DNA of 64,000 bases, taken from assembly GCF_900070365.1 (NCBI RefSeq), contig NZ_LN850107.1, forward strand, positions 620,001 through 684,000, in the 5' to 3' direction. The stretch comes from Alloactinosynnema sp. L-07 (GTDB lineage Bacteria > Actinomycetota > Actinomycetes > Mycobacteriales > Pseudonocardiaceae). The position numbers were made by a program, and so were the translations under genes. Below the pieces are notes generated by a model. The model saw only the letters and a list, made by a program, of their open reading frames with translations. It was not told the origin of the DNA and made no database searches. Of the stretch, positions 56,449 through 64,000 are shown piece by piece (position 1 is the first letter of the stretch; each line of letters begins with the position of its first letter).

Positions 56449-57810
56449 ATGCCTGACTCGCCCGAGCTCGCCGGACCCCACGGGTCCGCCGCTGAGCCGT
56501 CCAACGTGGACGGTGGGGCGGCCGCGCCGGTCGACTGGGCCGCGCTGCCCGACGCGGTGCGCGGCAGGCTCGCCGAACTGGGCGCCGAGTCGGTCGGATC
56601 GATGCCGCCGGTGGACATTCCGCAGTCGGTTCGCCCGGTCGCGCGGTTCGCCCCGGCCAAGCGCGCCCGGCTGGGCGGCGGCGCGATTCTCGCGGGCCTG
56701 CGCGACTCGGTCGGCTTCCGGACCGCGGTGGTCCAGTGGGCCAGGGAGAACCGGCCCGCCGCGCTCGACCTTGGCGGCACCGACCCGGTCGCGGTCGCCG
56801 CCGCAGCGGTGCTGCTCGGCGAGGACAGCGCGGTGCACTACCTGGAGCTGGTGTCGCGCCGCGCGTCGGACATCTCGCTGCGCACCGAGCGCGACACCGC
56901 GGTCGCCCGGTTGCAGAAGGTCGAGGCCGAACTGGCCAGGGTGCAGGCACTGCTCGACGAGTCGGCGGGCGCGGCGGGCAAGGTCCGCGAGGAGGCCGAG
57001 GCCGAGGTCGAGCGGCTGCGCAAGCGCCTGCGCGACCAGGGGGTGAAGCTGCGCGAGGCCAAGGACGCCGCCGAGTCCGCCCGCGTGGCCATCGAGCAGG
57101 TCCAGAAGCAGTGCGTCACCGAGGTGTCCGCGCTCACCGAGCAGCGCGACCGCGAACGCGACCGGGTCGAGGCCGAGCGGGCCAGGGCCGAGCGCGCCGA
57201 GGCCGACGCCGACATCGCCCGCCAGTCCGCCCGCGAGGCCAGGCAGGCCGACGAGGTCCGCCTCGCCCTGCTCATCGACACCCTCGACGGCGCCGTCACC
57301 GGTCTGCGCCGCGAACTGGTCCTCGGCGGCGGCGGCCCGCGCCCGGCCGACCTGGTCCGCGGCGCGACGGCGGCGCAGGGCGTGGTGGGTCGGGTCGAGG
57401 ACCCGGCCGCGCTGGACCGGCTGCTGGCGCTGCCGTCGGTGCACCTGGTGGTCGACGGCTACAACGTCACCAAGACCGGCTACGCCGAGCTGTCCCTGGC
57501 CGACCAGCGCGACCGCCTGGTCCGCCAACTGGCCGCGTTGGCCGCCCGCACGTCGGCCGAGGTCACCCTGGTCTTCGACGGCGCGGGCGTGGTCGCCGTG
57601 CCGGTCGCGGCGCCGAGGGGGGTGCGAGTGCTGTTCAGCGATCCTGGCGTGCTCGCCGACGACGTGATCAAGGCGCTGGTCACCGCTGAGCCCGAGGGTC
57701 GCCCCGTGGTGGTCGTGACCTCGGACCGGGCGGTGGCCGACGCCGTGCGCAGGCGTGGGGCCCACCCGGTGCCCTCCGCGGTGCTGCTGGCCCGGCTCGG
57801 GCGCGTCTGA
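56449..57810 (+). CDS. NYN (YacP-type PIN-like) domain protein with coiled coil
   Basis: This 453-residue protein has an N-terminal globular region (about 25-125), a long charged coiled coil (about 130-270, rich in Glu/Arg/Ala) and a C-terminal NYN nuclease domain. The nuclease domain begins LVVDGYNVTKTGY and has TLVFDGAG, FSDPGVLADDVI and VVTSDRAVADAVRRRG with conserved aspartates. These domains cleave RNA (Rae1/YacP family). It is probably an RNA-processing enzyme. It is divergent from the exonuclease fusion gene. Confidence 0.88.
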   Translation: MPDSPELAGPHGSAAEPSNVDGGAAAPVDWAALPDAVRGRLAELGAESVGSMPPVDIPQSVRPVARFAPAKRARLGGGAILAGLRDSVGFRTAVVQWARENRPAALDLGGTDPVAVAAAAVLLGEDSAVHYLELVSRRASDISLRTERDTAVARLQKVEAELARVQALLDESAGAAGKVREEAEAEVERLRKRLRDQGVKLREAKDAAESARVAIEQVQKQCVTEVSALTEQRDRERDRVEAERARAERAEADADIARQSAREARQADEVRLALLIDTLDGAVTGLRRELVLGGGGPRPADLVRGATAAQGVVGRVEDPAALDRLLALPSVHLVVDGYNVTKTGYAELSLADQRDRLVRQLAALAARTSAEVTLVFDGAGVVAVPVAAPRGVRVLFSDPGVLADDVIKALVTAEPEGRPVVVVTSDRAVADAVRRRGAHPVPSAVLLARLGRV

Positions 57811-57918
57811 ATCGAGACCATCCCGATCGGGTGGGTCGCGTGACGCCGCTGTCGCGCATCCGTTAGTACTGACAACTAGTACTGATAAGTAGTCAGCTGA
57901 GTGTGTTGCTGTCAGGGA

Positions 57919-59679
57919 GTGCCGTTGCGCAGGTGGGGTCGGATCGCGGGCGCGGTCGCGCTGGTCACCGCGCTGCTGGTCCACCCGGTCGCCCAGGCCC
58001 AGCCCGACCAGCCGCCCCAGGTCGAGGCCGGGGTCGGGCCGGGTGCCCCGGTGCCGGACACCCGCCCCGGCGAGGCGTTCGCCGATCCCAAGGTCGCCGA
58101 GCTGCAGCGCACCGCCACCGACGTGCAGCGCGAGTTGGCGGACCTGTCCGACCGGGTCCGCGTCGCCGAGGACGAGTTGCGCGCCGCCACCGGGCAGGTG
58201 GACCGGGCCAAAGCCGAGCGGGAGGCCGCCGACAAGGTCGTGGCCGCCCAGCAGGAGGAGGTCGACGACTACGCCGCGGCGATGTACTCCGCGCTGGCCC
58301 GGCCCAGCGAGATGCAGGCGCTGCTGATCGCCGAGAGCCCCGAGGACTTCCTGCAGGGCAGCGACCTGATCGACCGGCTGCGCGCCGACCAGGACAGCAG
58401 GCTCACCGCCGCGTTCGGCAGGCAGCGGACCGCGCTGGAGGCCGAGAACACCGCGCTGGGCTCCGAGCGGGCCGCCGCCGAGCGCAAGGCTGAGCTGGAC
58501 CGGCGCACCGGCGACGCGACGAACCGGGCCGCGGCGGTGTCCTCGGAGCTGCGTGGCAAGGTCGACGACACCAACGCCGCCGTGGTCGCCCAGCAGACCG
58601 CTCAGCGGGAGCGCAACGAGCGCACGGCGGCGAACTGGCGGGCCTACACCGACAAGCTGGCGGCCGCGGGGATCACCGTGCCCAAGGCCGCCGCCTTGGC
58701 CGACCCGGCCCGGCTGCCCGCCGGGCTGGCGCCGCTGCCGGGGTCGACGGGTGCCCCACAGGCCGGTGTCGCGCGGGCCGCGTTGCCCGGCGGTGAGTGG
58801 CTGCTCGTCCTGCCCGCGGAGACGCTCGGCGCGGTGAACAGCGCGGTCGCGGCCCTGGGCAAGCCCTACGTTCCTGGCAAGGGCGGCGAAGGTCCGACGG
58901 CGTACTCCTGTGACGGATTGGTACGTGCTGTCTACGGCGGCGTGCCCACGTCGGTGGGGGAGCAGATGAGCGTGCTCACCCCCGTCCCGACCGCCGACGC
59001 CCAGCCCGGTGACCTGGTCTTCCTTGGCCCGGCCCGGCTCGGCGCGCAAGGCGTCGGGATCGTGCTCGACCAGCGCACCATGCTCGCCGCGGACGCCCGA
59101 CTGGCGGGGGTGGTGGTCACCGAACTGCCCGCCGGGGACACCGTCCTCGGCGTGGCCAGGCCCGCGCTGGCCCGCAGGCCGCCCCAGCCGGTCCCCGGCG
59201 CGACCGACGGCGGGCTGCCTTGGCGCTGCGGCGGCGTCCAGCTGCCGCCGCGGGCGGCGGGGGAGGCGGCTGGCGCGTGGGGCGGCTATCCCAACGGCCT
59301 AATCCCGGCGGCGGCCCTCTGCCCGGTCGGCATCGGGAGCCACCTGCTGCGCTGCGACGCCGCCGAGTCGCTGCGGGCGCTGTCGGCGGCGCACGGCGCG
59401 GCGTTCGGCAGGCCGCTGTGCGTCACCGACTCCTATCGGACGTTTCCCGCACAGGTTCGCCTCTACGCGGTCAAACCCGCCCTCGCCGCCGTTCCCGGCA
59501 CCAGCAACCACGGCTGGGGCCTGGCGGTCGACCTGTGCGGTGGCGCGCAGACCTTCGGCACCGGCGAGTACGCCTGGCTGGCCAGGACGGCGCCGCTTTT
59601 CGGCTGGTCGAATCCGCCGTGGGCGCAGCCGGGGCGGGGCCGCGAGGAACCGTGGCACTGGGAATTCGTCGGCGCCTGA
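57919..59679 (+). CDS. Exported protein: coiled coil, degenerate NlpC/P60, VanY carboxypeptidase
   Basis: About 586 residues comprise a signal peptide (1-28), a coiled coil (about 58-250), an NlpC/P60-like domain (about 303-410) and a C-terminal VanY-type D,D-carboxypeptidase domain. VanY zinc ligands are in SNHGWGLAVD (His531, Asp538) and WHWEF (His580). The NlpC cysteine is kept (Cys331, YSCDGLV), but the catalytic histidine position reads glycine (AQGVGIV) and PYVWG reads PYVPG. The start is uncertain: GTG 57919, TTG 57925 (GGGAG at 5 bp) or GTG 57901. Confidence 0.83.
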   Translation: MPLRRWGRIAGAVALVTALLVHPVAQAQPDQPPQVEAGVGPGAPVPDTRPGEAFADPKVAELQRTATDVQRELADLSDRVRVAEDELRAATGQVDRAKAEREAADKVVAAQQEEVDDYAAAMYSALARPSEMQALLIAESPEDFLQGSDLIDRLRADQDSRLTAAFGRQRTALEAENTALGSERAAAERKAELDRRTGDATNRAAAVSSELRGKVDDTNAAVVAQQTAQRERNERTAANWRAYTDKLAAAGITVPKAAALADPARLPAGLAPLPGSTGAPQAGVARAALPGGEWLLVLPAETLGAVNSAVAALGKPYVPGKGGEGPTAYSCDGLVRAVYGGVPTSVGEQMSVLTPVPTADAQPGDLVFLGPARLGAQGVGIVLDQRTMLAADARLAGVVVTELPAGDTVLGVARPALARRPPQPVPGATDGGLPWRCGGVQLPPRAAGEAAGAWGGYPNGLIPAAALCPVGIGSHLLRCDAAESLRALSAAHGAAFGRPLCVTDSYRTFPAQVRLYAVKPALAAVPGTSNHGWGLAVDLCGGAQTFGTGEYAWLARTAPLFGWSNPPWAQPGRGREEPWHWEFVGA

Positions 59680-59759
59680 TCGAACACGTGAGCGAAATTG
59701 TCGGTGTCCTCTTCTAGAGTGCGATACACGAGATCGTCCGCACCGGAAAGGACCGGTTA

Positions 59760-59945
59760 ATGATCATCGACTGCGACAGCTGCGAGGTCCGCGGCGACGC
59801 TTGCCAGGATTGTGTGATCACCTGTCTGCTCGGCGCTCCGCCGAACGTCGATCTCGACAGCTCCGAGCGCAGCGCCATCGACGCGCTCGCGGGGGCCGGT
59901 CTGGTGCCCCGGTTGCGGCTGATTCCGATCGAAAAATCGGCCTGA
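59760..59945 (+). CDS. Small cysteine-rich protein
   Basis: This 61-residue protein has five cysteines (residues 5, 8, 15, 18 and 22) in a CxxC-x6-CxxCxxxC arrangement, then an acidic helix (SSERSAIDALAGAGL). The cluster could bind zinc or an iron-sulfur centre. It recurs, as I recall, beside NlpC/P60 genes in actinomycetes, but no function is known. ATG at 59760 has AAAGGA about 9 bp upstream. No signal peptide is present, so it is likely cytosolic. Confidence 0.75.
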   Translation: MIIDCDSCEVRGDACQDCVITCLLGAPPNVDLDSSERSAIDALAGAGLVPRLRLIPIEKSA

Positions 59946-60375
59946 CGGCGGTGATCGGCGGCGGTGATGTCGGCGATTCGCCAAGCGGTTGGTCGCCGTC
60001 GCCGAACGGTTCCCCAGCCGGGTGAACTGTGGTGTTGTGGTTGTCACACCGCGCAGTCGCGACTGCTCCGTTGGTGTTTGGGGACAAAACGCGTTGTGTT
60101 TTCGGGGCCGCTGGTAGACGCGGAGGCTCACGTTTCGTAACCTGTCCGAGATCTCGCGGCCGACAGTCGCCCACCCCGAGGTGGCTACGCGAGATCGCCG
60201 CCGAAGTCAGCCTCGTTCGGTTGACCCGGAATCCCCCACGGTGGGGTTGTCGTTGATCGAGAACGGCGCGTCACAAGCGCACCGCGACCGATCCGGCCGG
60301 AGGTGTTCCCCCGAGCACCTCTGGCGCCCGAGACAGCCCCGTCGGCGGTCTGAGGACGTGAGGAGTACGCGCGAC
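59946..60375 (+). promoter_or_regulatory. Long structured leader before the NlpC/P60 gene
   Basis: This 430-bp stretch has no convincing gene. It contains a nested structure, outer stem 60150-60158/60188-60196 (GATCTCGCG) with inner hairpin 60171-60175/60180-60184 (CCACC-CCGA-GGTGG). CCCCAC-G-GTGGGG lies around 60234-60246, and GAGGTG/CACCTC at 60300-60305/60316-60321. An AT-richer stretch near 60070-60100 could hold the promoter. AGGAG at 60361-60365 is the ribosome site. Confidence 0.4.
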
Positions 60376-61437
60376 GTGTCGTCGCATCGACTCAAGCGAG
60401 CTGTGCGCGGAGCATTGAGTGTCACCGCTGTCATCGCGGTGATCGGGATGTCCCCGAGTCCCGCTTACGCCCAGCCCGCCCCTATCCAGCCGCCGACCAC
60501 CGCGTCGGAGGCACTCAAGCTGTTCCAAGACCTGAGCAAGCAGGCCGAGAAGGTCAACGAGGACTTGCTCAAGGCACAGACCGACCTGCAGGCCAAGCAG
60601 GCCGAGTTCGACAAGGCGACCGCCGAGGTGGCGCAGGCGGGCGAGCTGGAGAAGCAGGCCGCGGCCCAGGAGGAGCAGTTCCGGGGTCAGGTCGACCAAC
60701 TGGCCAACGCCTCGTTCCAGGGCGCGCGCTTCAACAAGATCAGCGCGCTGCTCACCGGTTCGTCGGCCGACGACTTCCTCGAGCGCGCCTCCGCGCTCAA
60801 CGTGCTCGCCTCCGACAACCAGAACGCGCTGGAGAAGTACACCAGCGCCGTGGCGACCGCGAGCCAGGCGCGCAAGCAGGCCGAGGACGGCCAGAAGCGC
60901 GCCGCCGACGCCAAGGCCACGGCCGAGAAGCTGACCGCCGACATCACCAAGACCCGCGACGACCTGCAGACGCAGATCAAGCAGGTCGAGGAGGCCAAGA
61001 CCCGGCTCACGCCCAAGGAGAAGACCGAGCTGGCCAACCCGGTCGACAACGGCGTGTACCTGGCGCCCCCCGGCGCGGCGGGCAAGGCCATGGAGGTCGC
61101 CCTGGCCCAGCGCGGCAAGCCCTACGTGTGGGGTGCCGAGGGTCCGGGCTCGTTCGACTGCTCCGGCCTGACGCTCTACGCCTACCGCGCGGCGGGCGTG
61201 AGTCTGCCGCACTCCAGCCGTGCGCAGTACACCCTGGGCAAGTCGGTCTCGCGAAGCGAGTTGCAGCCCGGCGACCTGCTGTTCTACGGCGGCAGCCCGA
61301 GCTCGATCCACCACGTCGCGATGTACATCGGCGGCGGCATGATCGTGCACGCCTCCACCTCGGGGGTCCCGGTGAAGACCGCGACCGTCGACGGCGGCGG
61401 CCGCGACTACCTCGGTGCCAAGCGCATCGTCGGCTAG
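60376..61437 (+). CDS. NlpC/P60 peptidoglycan endopeptidase (RipA-like)
   Basis: This exported D-glutamyl/meso-DAP endopeptidase has 353 residues: signal peptide (1-32, ending PAYA), coiled-coil region (about 45-215) and C-terminal NlpC/P60 domain. Catalytic residues are Cys262 (FDCSGLT), His313 (SIHHVAMYIG) and His325 (MIVHAS), and the PYVWG block is intact. It resembles mycobacterial Rv2190c. GTG at 60376 has AGGAG 10 bp upstream; GTG 60358 is an alternative. A strong terminator follows. Confidence 0.92.
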   Translation: MSSHRLKRAVRGALSVTAVIAVIGMSPSPAYAQPAPIQPPTTASEALKLFQDLSKQAEKVNEDLLKAQTDLQAKQAEFDKATAEVAQAGELEKQAAAQEEQFRGQVDQLANASFQGARFNKISALLTGSSADDFLERASALNVLASDNQNALEKYTSAVATASQARKQAEDGQKRAADAKATAEKLTADITKTRDDLQTQIKQVEEAKTRLTPKEKTELANPVDNGVYLAPPGAAGKAMEVALAQRGKPYVWGAEGPGSFDCSGLTLYAYRAAGVSLPHSSRAQYTLGKSVSRSELQPGDLLFYGGSPSSIHHVAMYIGGGMIVHASTSGVPVKTATVDGGGRDYLGAKRIVG

Positions 61438-61447
61438 TCGATCTCTC

Positions 61448-61487
61448 CAGTGGAGGCCGGCACCCGCTTGGGTGCCGGCCTCCACTG
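61448..61487 (+). terminator. Hairpin terminator after the NlpC/P60 gene
   Basis: Perfect 18-bp arms (61448-61465 and 61470-61487, CAGTGGAGGCCGGCACCC type) with a GCTT loop are followed by a weak TGTTCT stretch. Confidence 0.88.
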
Positions 61488-61509
61488 TGTTCTCACCTAG
61501 GATCGCTGG

Positions 61510-62844
61510 ATGGCCACGAGGGCTCGGGTGCGCGCCTGGTTGAGCGCGGCGGTCGCCGTCATCGCGCTCGCCGCGATGGCGCTCATCACCCTGCCGTCGT
61601 CGCAGGTGGTGCCGCAGCGCCCGCCGTCGCAGGGCCAGCCGCTGGGCGCGGTCGAGCCCGCGGCCCCGGTGGGCACCGACCCGGACCGCACCGACGCCAT
61701 CACCACCCTGCTCGCCGCCCGCGCCGACGCGATCCTGCGCCGCGACGAGGCCGCTTTCCTCGCAGGCCTGGACCCGCAGGCCGACCCGGCGTTCCTGGAG
61801 AGCCAGCGGGCGCTGTTCGCCAACCTCGCGGGCGTCCCGTTCGACCACTGGTCCTACGTCCTGAACCACGACGACAGCCTCGACGTCTCCGGTCTGGCGG
61901 GCGGCGCGGAGCTGTGGGCGCCCGCGGTGGACCTGCGCTACGCGCTCGGCGGGATCGACGCCACCCCGACCAGCCGGGCGATGGGCTACCTGTTCGTCCA
62001 CCGGGCGGGCGCCTGGTACCTGCGGTCGGACACCGACCTGGCCGACATCGGTCGCCGCACCTGGCGCGGACCGTGGGACTTCGGGCCGTGCCTGGTCACC
62101 ACGACCGCGCGTGGGCTGGTCCTGGCCCATCCGGGCAGCCAGCCGATGGTCGACCGGCTGGTGCGGGAGCTGGACCCGGCCGTCGAGGCGGTCAGCAAGG
62201 TGTGGGGTGGCGAGTGGTCGGGGCGGGTCGCGCTGCTGCTGCCCGACGGCGCCGCTGAGATGCGGGCGCTGGTGGGTCCGGACTTCCCGGTGGAGTCGGT
62301 GGTCGCGGTGGCCACCGCCGACCGGGTCGACACCGCCAAGCGAGCCACCACCGGCCAGCGGGTGATCCTGAGCCCGATGGGGGCAAGGGCCTTGTCGATC
62401 GCGTCGCTGCGGGTGGTGCTGCGGCACGAGATCACCCATGTCGCGGCCCGGTCGGTGACCGTGGACGGCTCGCCGATGTGGCTGCTGGAGGGCTTCTCCG
62501 ACTACGTCGGGTACCGCGACAGCGGTATCGGGCTCCTCCAGGGTGCGCCCGACCTGGCCCGGCAGGTCCAGGAGTCGGGTCCGCCGACGGCGCTGCCGGA
62601 GGACCGGGCGTTCCGCGGCAAGGACAAGGAACTAGACCTCGCCTATCAACAGGCGTGGTCCATCGCCCGGTTCGTCGCCGACCGCTACGGCGAGGCCCGC
62701 CTGGTCACGCTGTACCGGCAGCTGGGTGGAGCTGGGCCGATGTCGGCGGGGGACACCGACGACCTGCTGCGCCGGGTACTCGACCTGGACCGCGCGGGCC
62801 TGCTGCGCGAGTGGCGGACCTACCTGCAGGAGACAATCGGCTAG
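61510..62844 (+). CDS. Membrane-anchored gluzincin metallopeptidase
   Basis: This 444-residue protein has an N-terminal membrane anchor (about 9-29). An extracytoplasmic NTF2-like region (about 60-190) is followed by a zinc peptidase domain with HEITH at 306-310 and a downstream glutamate ligand near residue 327 (LLEGFSDYVGYRD), the peptidase MA-like arrangement. Substrate is unknown. It corresponds in position to mycobacterial Rv2189c-type genes, between the NlpC gene and pimB, and may act in envelope maintenance. Confidence 0.85.
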   Translation: MATRARVRAWLSAAVAVIALAAMALITLPSSQVVPQRPPSQGQPLGAVEPAAPVGTDPDRTDAITTLLAARADAILRRDEAAFLAGLDPQADPAFLESQRALFANLAGVPFDHWSYVLNHDDSLDVSGLAGGAELWAPAVDLRYALGGIDATPTSRAMGYLFVHRAGAWYLRSDTDLADIGRRTWRGPWDFGPCLVTTTARGLVLAHPGSQPMVDRLVRELDPAVEAVSKVWGGEWSGRVALLLPDGAAEMRALVGPDFPVESVVAVATADRVDTAKRATTGQRVILSPMGARALSIASLRVVLRHEITHVAARSVTVDGSPMWLLEGFSDYVGYRDSGIGLLQGAPDLARQVQESGPPTALPEDRAFRGKDKELDLAYQQAWSIARFVADRYGEARLVTLYRQLGGAGPMSAGDTDDLLRRVLDLDRAGLLREWRTYLQETIG

Positions 62845-62914
62845 CCGGGCGGGCTGTTGCGGGGTATCCAGACCTACCTGCAAGAGCCACACCGCCAGCC
62901 AATAGGTTGGACGG

Positions 62915-64000
62915 ATGCGTCGGACGCTGCTGGTGACCAATGACTTCCCGCCCCGCCCCGGCGGCATCCAGACCTACCTGCACTCCTTCGCCACCCGCCT
63001 GCCCGGCCAGGACCTCGTCGTCTACGCCCCCGCCTGGGACGGCGCGGCCGACTTCGACGCCAAGCAGCCGTTCCCCGTGGTGCGCCACCCCGGCAAGCTG
63101 ATGCTGCCGACGCCGGACGTGGCTCGGCGGGCGAAGGAGATCCTGCGGGCGGAGAGCTGCGACGCGGTGTGGTTCGGTGCCGCCGCCCCGCTGGCCCTGC
63201 TCGGCCCCACGCTGCGGGCCGCGGGGGCGCGTCGGGTGGTGGCCAGCACGCACGGACACGAGGTCGGCTGGTCGATGCTGCCCGGGGCCCGGCAGGCCAT
63301 CCGGCGCATCGGCGGCACGACCGACGTGGTGACCTACGTCAGCGACTACACCCGGACCCGGTTCGCCGCGGCGTTCGGGCCGCGCGCGGCGCTGGAGCTG
63401 CTGCCGTCCGGCGTCGACACCGACGTCTACCGGCCCGACCCGTCCGCCCGCGCGGAGATCCGGGCCCGGCACGGTCTGGGTGATCGCCCGACGGTGGTGT
63501 GCGTGTCGCGGCTGATGCCGCGCAAGGGGCAGGACATGCTGATCCGCGCCCTGCCCGCCATCCGCGCGAAGGTCCCGGACGCGGCGCTGCTGCTGGTCGG
63601 CGGCGGTCCCTACCGGGCGCGGCTGGAGGCGTTGGCCCGGCAGGTTGGCGTCGACGTGGTGCTGACCGGGTCGGTGCCGTGGGAGGAACTGCCCGCCCAC
63701 TACGCCGCCGGTGACGTGTTCGCGATGCCGTGCCGCACGCATGGCCGCGGCCTGGACGTCGAGGCGCTGGGGATCGTGTTCCTCGAGGCCGCCGCGACCG
63801 GGCTGCCGGTCATCGTCGGCCGGTCCGGCGGCGCCCCGGAGACGGTCCTGGACGGCGAGACCGGCCACGTGGTCGACGGCCGCGATGTGGCGGACCTGGC
63901 CGACCGCGTTGGTGCCCTGCTGGCCGACCCGGCGGCGGCCGCGGCCATGGGTGCCGCCGGACGCCAGTGGATGCAGGAGTCATGGCGGTGGTCCGACCGC
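62915..64000 (+). CDS. pimB: GT4 mannosyltransferase, PimB-like (5' part)
   Basis: This predicted GDP-mannose-dependent enzyme adds the second mannose to phosphatidylinositol mannosides on the inner membrane face. The first 362 residues are present; the gene runs off the window. It has the GT-B N-terminus TNDFPPRPGGIQTYL, THGHEVGW, PSGVDTDVYRP, VSRLMPRKGQD and the EX7E motif in VEALGIVFLEAAATG. ATG at 62915 has no strong Shine-Dalgarno. Synteny with Rv2188c supports the assignment; other GT4 roles remain possible. Confidence 0.88.
   Translation, partial: MRRTLLVTNDFPPRPGGIQTYLHSFATRLPGQDLVVYAPAWDGAADFDAKQPFPVVRHPGKLMLPTPDVARRAKEILRAESCDAVWFGAAAPLALLGPTLRAAGARRVVASTHGHEVGWSMLPGARQAIRRIGGTTDVVTYVSDYTRTRFAAAFGPRAALELLPSGVDTDVYRPDPSARAEIRARHGLGDRPTVVCVSRLMPRKGQDMLIRALPAIRAKVPDAALLLVGGGPYRARLEALARQVGVDVVLTGSVPWEELPAHYAAGDVFAMPCRTHGRGLDVEALGIVFLEAAATGLPVIVGRSGGAPETVLDGETGHVVDGRDVADLADRVGALLADPAAAAAMGAAGRQWMQESWRWSDR

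Noticed and set aside
56368..59049. 893-codon minus-strand open frame across the NYN and NlpC-VanY genes
   Set aside because: The plus strand carries two coherent multidomain proteins there; the long minus frame is Gly/Arg/Val-rich shadow sequence and crosses a gene boundary.
59946..60375. c-di-AMP (ydaO-type) riboswitch
   Set aside because: The location is right for one, and GACAG occurs twice, but the invariant AGCTAACC-like and GGTGAATC-like cores are not seen. Kept only as a generic structured leader.
62815..62990. Three copies of ACCTACCTGCA around the metallopeptidase end and pimB start
   Set aside because: The copies are short, lie in different contexts (two coding, one intergenic) and have irregular spacing; probably chance or a small local duplication.

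Overview
The window is GC-rich, densely packed DNA (roughly 70% GC by eye, many GTG/TTG starts, very strong third-position GC) from an actinomycete. Gene content and order point to the order Pseudonocardiales. Most of the window, from the PucR-type regulator to the PimB-type mannosyltransferase, follows the gene order I recall for Mycobacterium tuberculosis Rv2242 to Rv2188c. The fatty-acid operon, however, carries fabH inside fabD-fabH-acpP-fabF, as in Streptomyces. The species itself cannot be read from the sequence.

Layout. 1-4174: FAS-II operon fabD-fabH-acpP-fabF (minus strand, fabF cut by the window edge) behind a FasR/PucR regulator. 4541-9540: small membrane protein, pyruvate dehydrogenase E1 (aceE), a DUF3052 protein, AhpE-type peroxiredoxin and tRNA-Val(UAC). 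9600-18063: accessory genes: two TetR regulators, an exported alpha/beta hydrolase, DedA, an SDR, an unknown protein with two predicted operators, and three overlapping paralogous membrane proteins. These sit around and between lipA and lipB. 18056-25855: lipB, PAP2 phosphatase, a repeat-containing small ORF, a TIGR01777 epimerase, dihydrolipoyl transacylase (two lipoyl domains), dihydrolipoyl dehydrogenase and leucyl aminopeptidase. LipA/LipB make the lipoyl cofactor that the E2 enzyme next door uses with AceE and Lpd.

26024-39347: an APC-like permease, ilvE, the cobalamin nucleotide-loop genes cobU-cobT-cobS, an aldo/keto reductase beside a DUF397/XRE-DUF5753 pair, DUF3043, glycerate kinase, an A-type Fe-S carrier, adenosine kinase, a berberine-bridge-type flavoprotein, methionine aminopeptidase and a small XRE regulator. 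39350-52587: asnB and the aerobic respiratory supercomplex genes ctaC-ctaF and ctaE-qcrC-qcrA-qcrB. These are interrupted by an aminotransferase/hydroxyacid dehydrogenase pair, a deaminase toxin-immunity pair (DddA-like deaminase plus Imm1) and a receiver-trpD pair. 52673-64000: lipoprotein serine hydrolase, stand-alone Lrp ligand-binding domain, YbaB protein, exonuclease/GIY-YIG fusion, NYN-domain coiled-coil protein, two NlpC/P60 cell-wall hydrolase genes (one apparently degenerate and fused to a VanY domain), a gluzincin metallopeptidase and the 5' part of a PimB-like mannosyltransferase.

Most standout items are accessory: the deaminase/Imm1 cassette, the three-gene membrane paralog array, a repeat-coded peptide ORF chained by overlapping stop/start codons, several long perfect or near-perfect inverted repeats, and compact divergent promoters that contain palindromes. 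I saw no rRNA, CRISPR array, intact insertion sequence or prophage. Starts were chosen from Shine-Dalgarno spacing and family length and are approximate where stated.
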